A stretch of DNA of 6,843 nt from Candidatus Zixiibacteriota bacterium. GTDB lineage: Bacteria; Zixibacteria; MSB-5A5; GN15; FEB-12. The stretch lies in assembly GCA_030591625.1 (NCBI GenBank), contig JAUVAR010000144.1, positions 1 through 6,843 on the forward strand, in the 5' to 3' direction. The notes under the pieces were generated by a model. The model did no database searches. It had not been told where the DNA came from and was given only the letters and a program-made list of their open reading frames with translations. A program made the translations under genes and the position numbers. How positions within the stretch are numbered: the stretch's first letter is position 1; each line of letters opens with the position of its first letter. This document shows positions 5,081-6,843 of the stretch, piece by piece.

Positions 5081-6843
5081 GCTGCCGCTGGACACTACCA
5101 TGAAGAGGAAGCTCTTGGCAAGGCGTATGACGCACGTTTGATGCGTCGTTTGCTGGCTTACTTAAAACCGTATCGGTTGGCTGTCATTGTTGCCGTTATT
5201 CTATTGTTATTTGCATCGGCGATCCAACTCGCCTATGTGAAATTGACTCAATTAGTTGTAGATAATGTTATTATCGCATCTGATTTAGCCAGTGAAGAAC
5301 GAATGAGCTTGTTAACAACGTATGCTCTTGGCTTTCTTGCTGCCCTACTTTTTGGTTTGGCGTTTCGCTATGGACAGATGCTTGTAACAATATGGATTGG
5401 ACAAAATGTCCTTCATGATATCCGGTCGGAATTGTTTGCTCATATTCAGAAACTGAATCTGAAGTTCTTTGATCGTAATCCGGTCGGACGACTTGTAACG
5501 CGTGTGACATCAGACGTAAATGTCTTAAACGAAATGTTTTCATCGGGGCTTGTTACAATCATTGGTGATGTTTTTACAATCGTTCTTATCGTAGCGGCGA
5601 TGCTTTGGTTCAACTGGCAACTCGCCTTGATTACATTCTTAGTCGTTCCGTTGTTGGTTGCAGCAACGTTTATATTCAGAGCTAAGGTACGTAATGTCTA
5701 TCGCGAAGTAAGACTGCGGATCGCTCGAATGAATGCGTTCATGCAGGAGCATGTGACCGGTATTCGTATCGTTCAACTGTTTACGCGTGAGAAAAGAGTG
5801 TACGAGCAGTTTGATGATATCAATAAAGAGCTGCGTTCATCGCACTTCCGGTCGATCTATTATTATGCTATTTATTTTCCGAGTGTTGAAGTAATCGGGA
5901 CATTTGCAATTGCCCTCGTGCTCTATTATGGGGGATTACGAATTGAGTCGGGTGAGTTTACGTTTGGTAAACTGGTAGCGTTTATCTCAATGACTGAAAT
6001 GTTCTACCGTCCCATTCGTGACCTTGCAGAAAAATATAATATCCTGCAATCAACGATGGCATCATCGGAGCGAATATTTGATCTGTTGGACACACAACCA
6101 TCCATTGTTGAACCATCAAAACCTGAGATAATAAAATCATTCAAGGGACATATCTCAATCAAGAATCTTTGGTTCGCGTACAATCGTGAAGATTGGGTGC
6201 TCAAAGATGTGTCGTTCGAGGTCAACCCCGGCGAGAAAGTTGCAATAGTTGGTGCTACCGGTGCGGGGAAGAGTTCGTTGATTTCTGTTTTGTACAGGTT
6301 TTATGATTACCAAAAAGGATCGGTTGAAATCGACGGCATCAATCTTAAAAATATATCTGTGCCCGATCTGCGCTCGCATCTTGGTCTTGTACTACAGGAT
6401 GTCTTTTTGTTTAGTGGTGATCTTGCGGGTAATGTCAGGTTGCGAAACAAAGCTATCTCTGATGATGCGGTGCGCGATGCGCTCACCCGAGTTGGCTTCG
6501 ACCAGTTCCTTAAGAAAATGCCCGATAATATTGAAACTGTGATAAAGGAACGAGGTGCAGGTTTATCTACGGGACAAAAACAATTATTATCATTTGCACG
6601 AGCGTTGGCATTTAACCCCGATATCCTTATTCTCGATGAAGCAACCAGTTCTGTAGATACAGAAATTGAAAAACTGATACAGTCGGCCCTTGATGAACTA
6701 TTGAAGGATAGAACATCTATTGTTGTGGCGCATCGTCTTTCAACGATTCAAAAGGCGGACAAAATTATTGTCCTGCATCATGGAGAGCTGCGAGAAATTG
6801 GTAACCATGACGAACTGCTTGCGCGCAAGGGTATATATTATAA
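5078..6843 (+). CDS. Heterodimeric ABC exporter subunit 2 (consensus Walker B half, TM288/BmrD-like), 3' end outside window
   Basis: The frame is open from ATG 5078 to the window end and gives 588 complete codons, ending in GIYY. Relatives usually end about ten residues after this point, so nearly the whole protein is present. A hydrophilic N-terminus (residues 1-33) with the HEEEALGKAYDARLMRRLL pattern precedes six membrane helices at about 34-55, 80-104, 157-178, 181-200, 265-285 and from 296. The ATPase domain starts near 356. It has A-loop Tyr368, Walker A GATGAGKS (392-399), Q-loop Gln440, signature LSTGQ (496-500), Walker B ILILD ending at Asp520 with catalytic Glu521, and H-loop His552. 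The signature departs from LSGGQ by one residue (Thr498), as is common in the catalytically competent partner of heterodimeric exporters. Its own Walker motifs pair with the intact LSGGQ of subunit 1 to make the working ATP site. It should form an inner-membrane exporter with the preceding gene product. The substrate is unknown. Confidence 0.95.
   Translation, partial: MAAAGHYHEEEALGKAYDARLMRRLLAYLKPYRLAVIVAVILLLFASAIQLAYVKLTQLVVDNVIIASDLASEERMSLLTTYALGFLAALLFGLAFRYGQMLVTIWIGQNVLHDIRSELFAHIQKLNLKFFDRNPVGRLVTRVTSDVNVLNEMFSSGLVTIIGDVFTIVLIVAAMLWFNWQLALITFLVVPLLVAATFIFRAKVRNVYREVRLRIARMNAFMQEHVTGIRIVQLFTREKRVYEQFDDINKELRSSHFRSIYYYAIYFPSVEVIGTFAIALVLYYGGLRIESGEFTFGKLVAFISMTEMFYRPIRDLAEKYNILQSTMASSERIFDLLDTQPSIVEPSKPEIIKSFKGHISIKNLWFAYNREDWVLKDVSFEVNPGEKVAIVGATGAGKSSLISVLYRFYDYQKGSVEIDGINLKNISVPDLRSHLGLVLQDVFLFSGDLAGNVRLRNKAISDDAVRDALTRVGFDQFLKKMPDNIETVIKERGAGLSTGQKQLLSFARALAFNPDILILDEATSSVDTEIEKLIQSALDELLKDRTSIVVAHRLSTIQKADKIIVLHHGELREIGNHDELLARKGIYY

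Noticed and set aside
6004..6542. Short open frames on both strands inside the second ABC gene (6004-6225, 6155-6379, 6303-6542)
   Set aside because: All are out-of-frame shadows of the ATPase-domain frame, which carries every expected motif continuously to the window end.
5078..6843. The second ABC gene as a broken gene because no stop codon is seen
   Set aside because: The frame is intact through all motifs and ends in GIYY, just before the usual C-terminus, exactly at the window edge. It is truncated by the window, not by mutation.

Overview
The window reads as chromosomal DNA from an uncultured bacterium of moderate GC content (estimated by eye in the mid-40s percent). All five supported genes are on the plus strand. 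Several traits loosely suggest the FCB side of the bacterial tree (Zixibacteria-like or a relative): two starts without a Shine-Dalgarno sequence, an ABC exporter subunit opening with an 'EEEALGKAYDARLMRRLL'-type N-terminus, and a secreted protein resembling the non-catalytic part of long PIG-L/LmbE proteins. This placement is inferred from remembered family resemblance and is weak. I see no mobile element, CRISPR array, tRNA or rRNA, and no sign of recent transfer.

Layout. (1) Positions 1-476 hold the C-terminal part of an electron transfer flavoprotein beta subunit (etfB), closed by a strong intrinsic terminator at 488-516. (2) Positions 552-917 encode a 121-residue single-domain cupin of a conserved family in which two of the classical metal-ligand histidines are replaced. 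(3) A near-consensus sigma-70 type promoter at 969-998 stands directly before a 751-residue exported protein (1004-3259). Its initiation point would coincide with the ATG, so the transcript may be leaderless. The protein has a signal peptide, a Rossmann-like N-terminal region, a beta-rich middle and a C-terminal class I glutamine-amidotransferase-like fold without a catalytic cysteine. (4) Positions 3315-5078 (TTG start) and 5078-6843 (ATG start, one-base overlap, cut by the window end about ten codons before its expected stop) encode two ABC half-exporters.

How the genes work together. The two ABC proteins almost certainly form a heterodimeric type IV exporter of the TM287/288, BmrCD or LmrCD kind. 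The first subunit has Asp instead of the catalytic Walker B Glu, and the second has LSTGQ instead of LSGGQ. Both changes fall in the same composite ATP site, so the pair has one degenerate and one consensus site. The substrate cannot be read from the sequence. The exported 751-residue protein lies 55 bases upstream on the same strand and may be co-transcribed with the exporter, but a functional link is not proven. etfB (energy metabolism) and the cupin look like separate units.

The most unusual item is the exported protein, which may be an enzymatically dead relative of PIG-L/LmbE-type proteins. The rest is well explained by known families.
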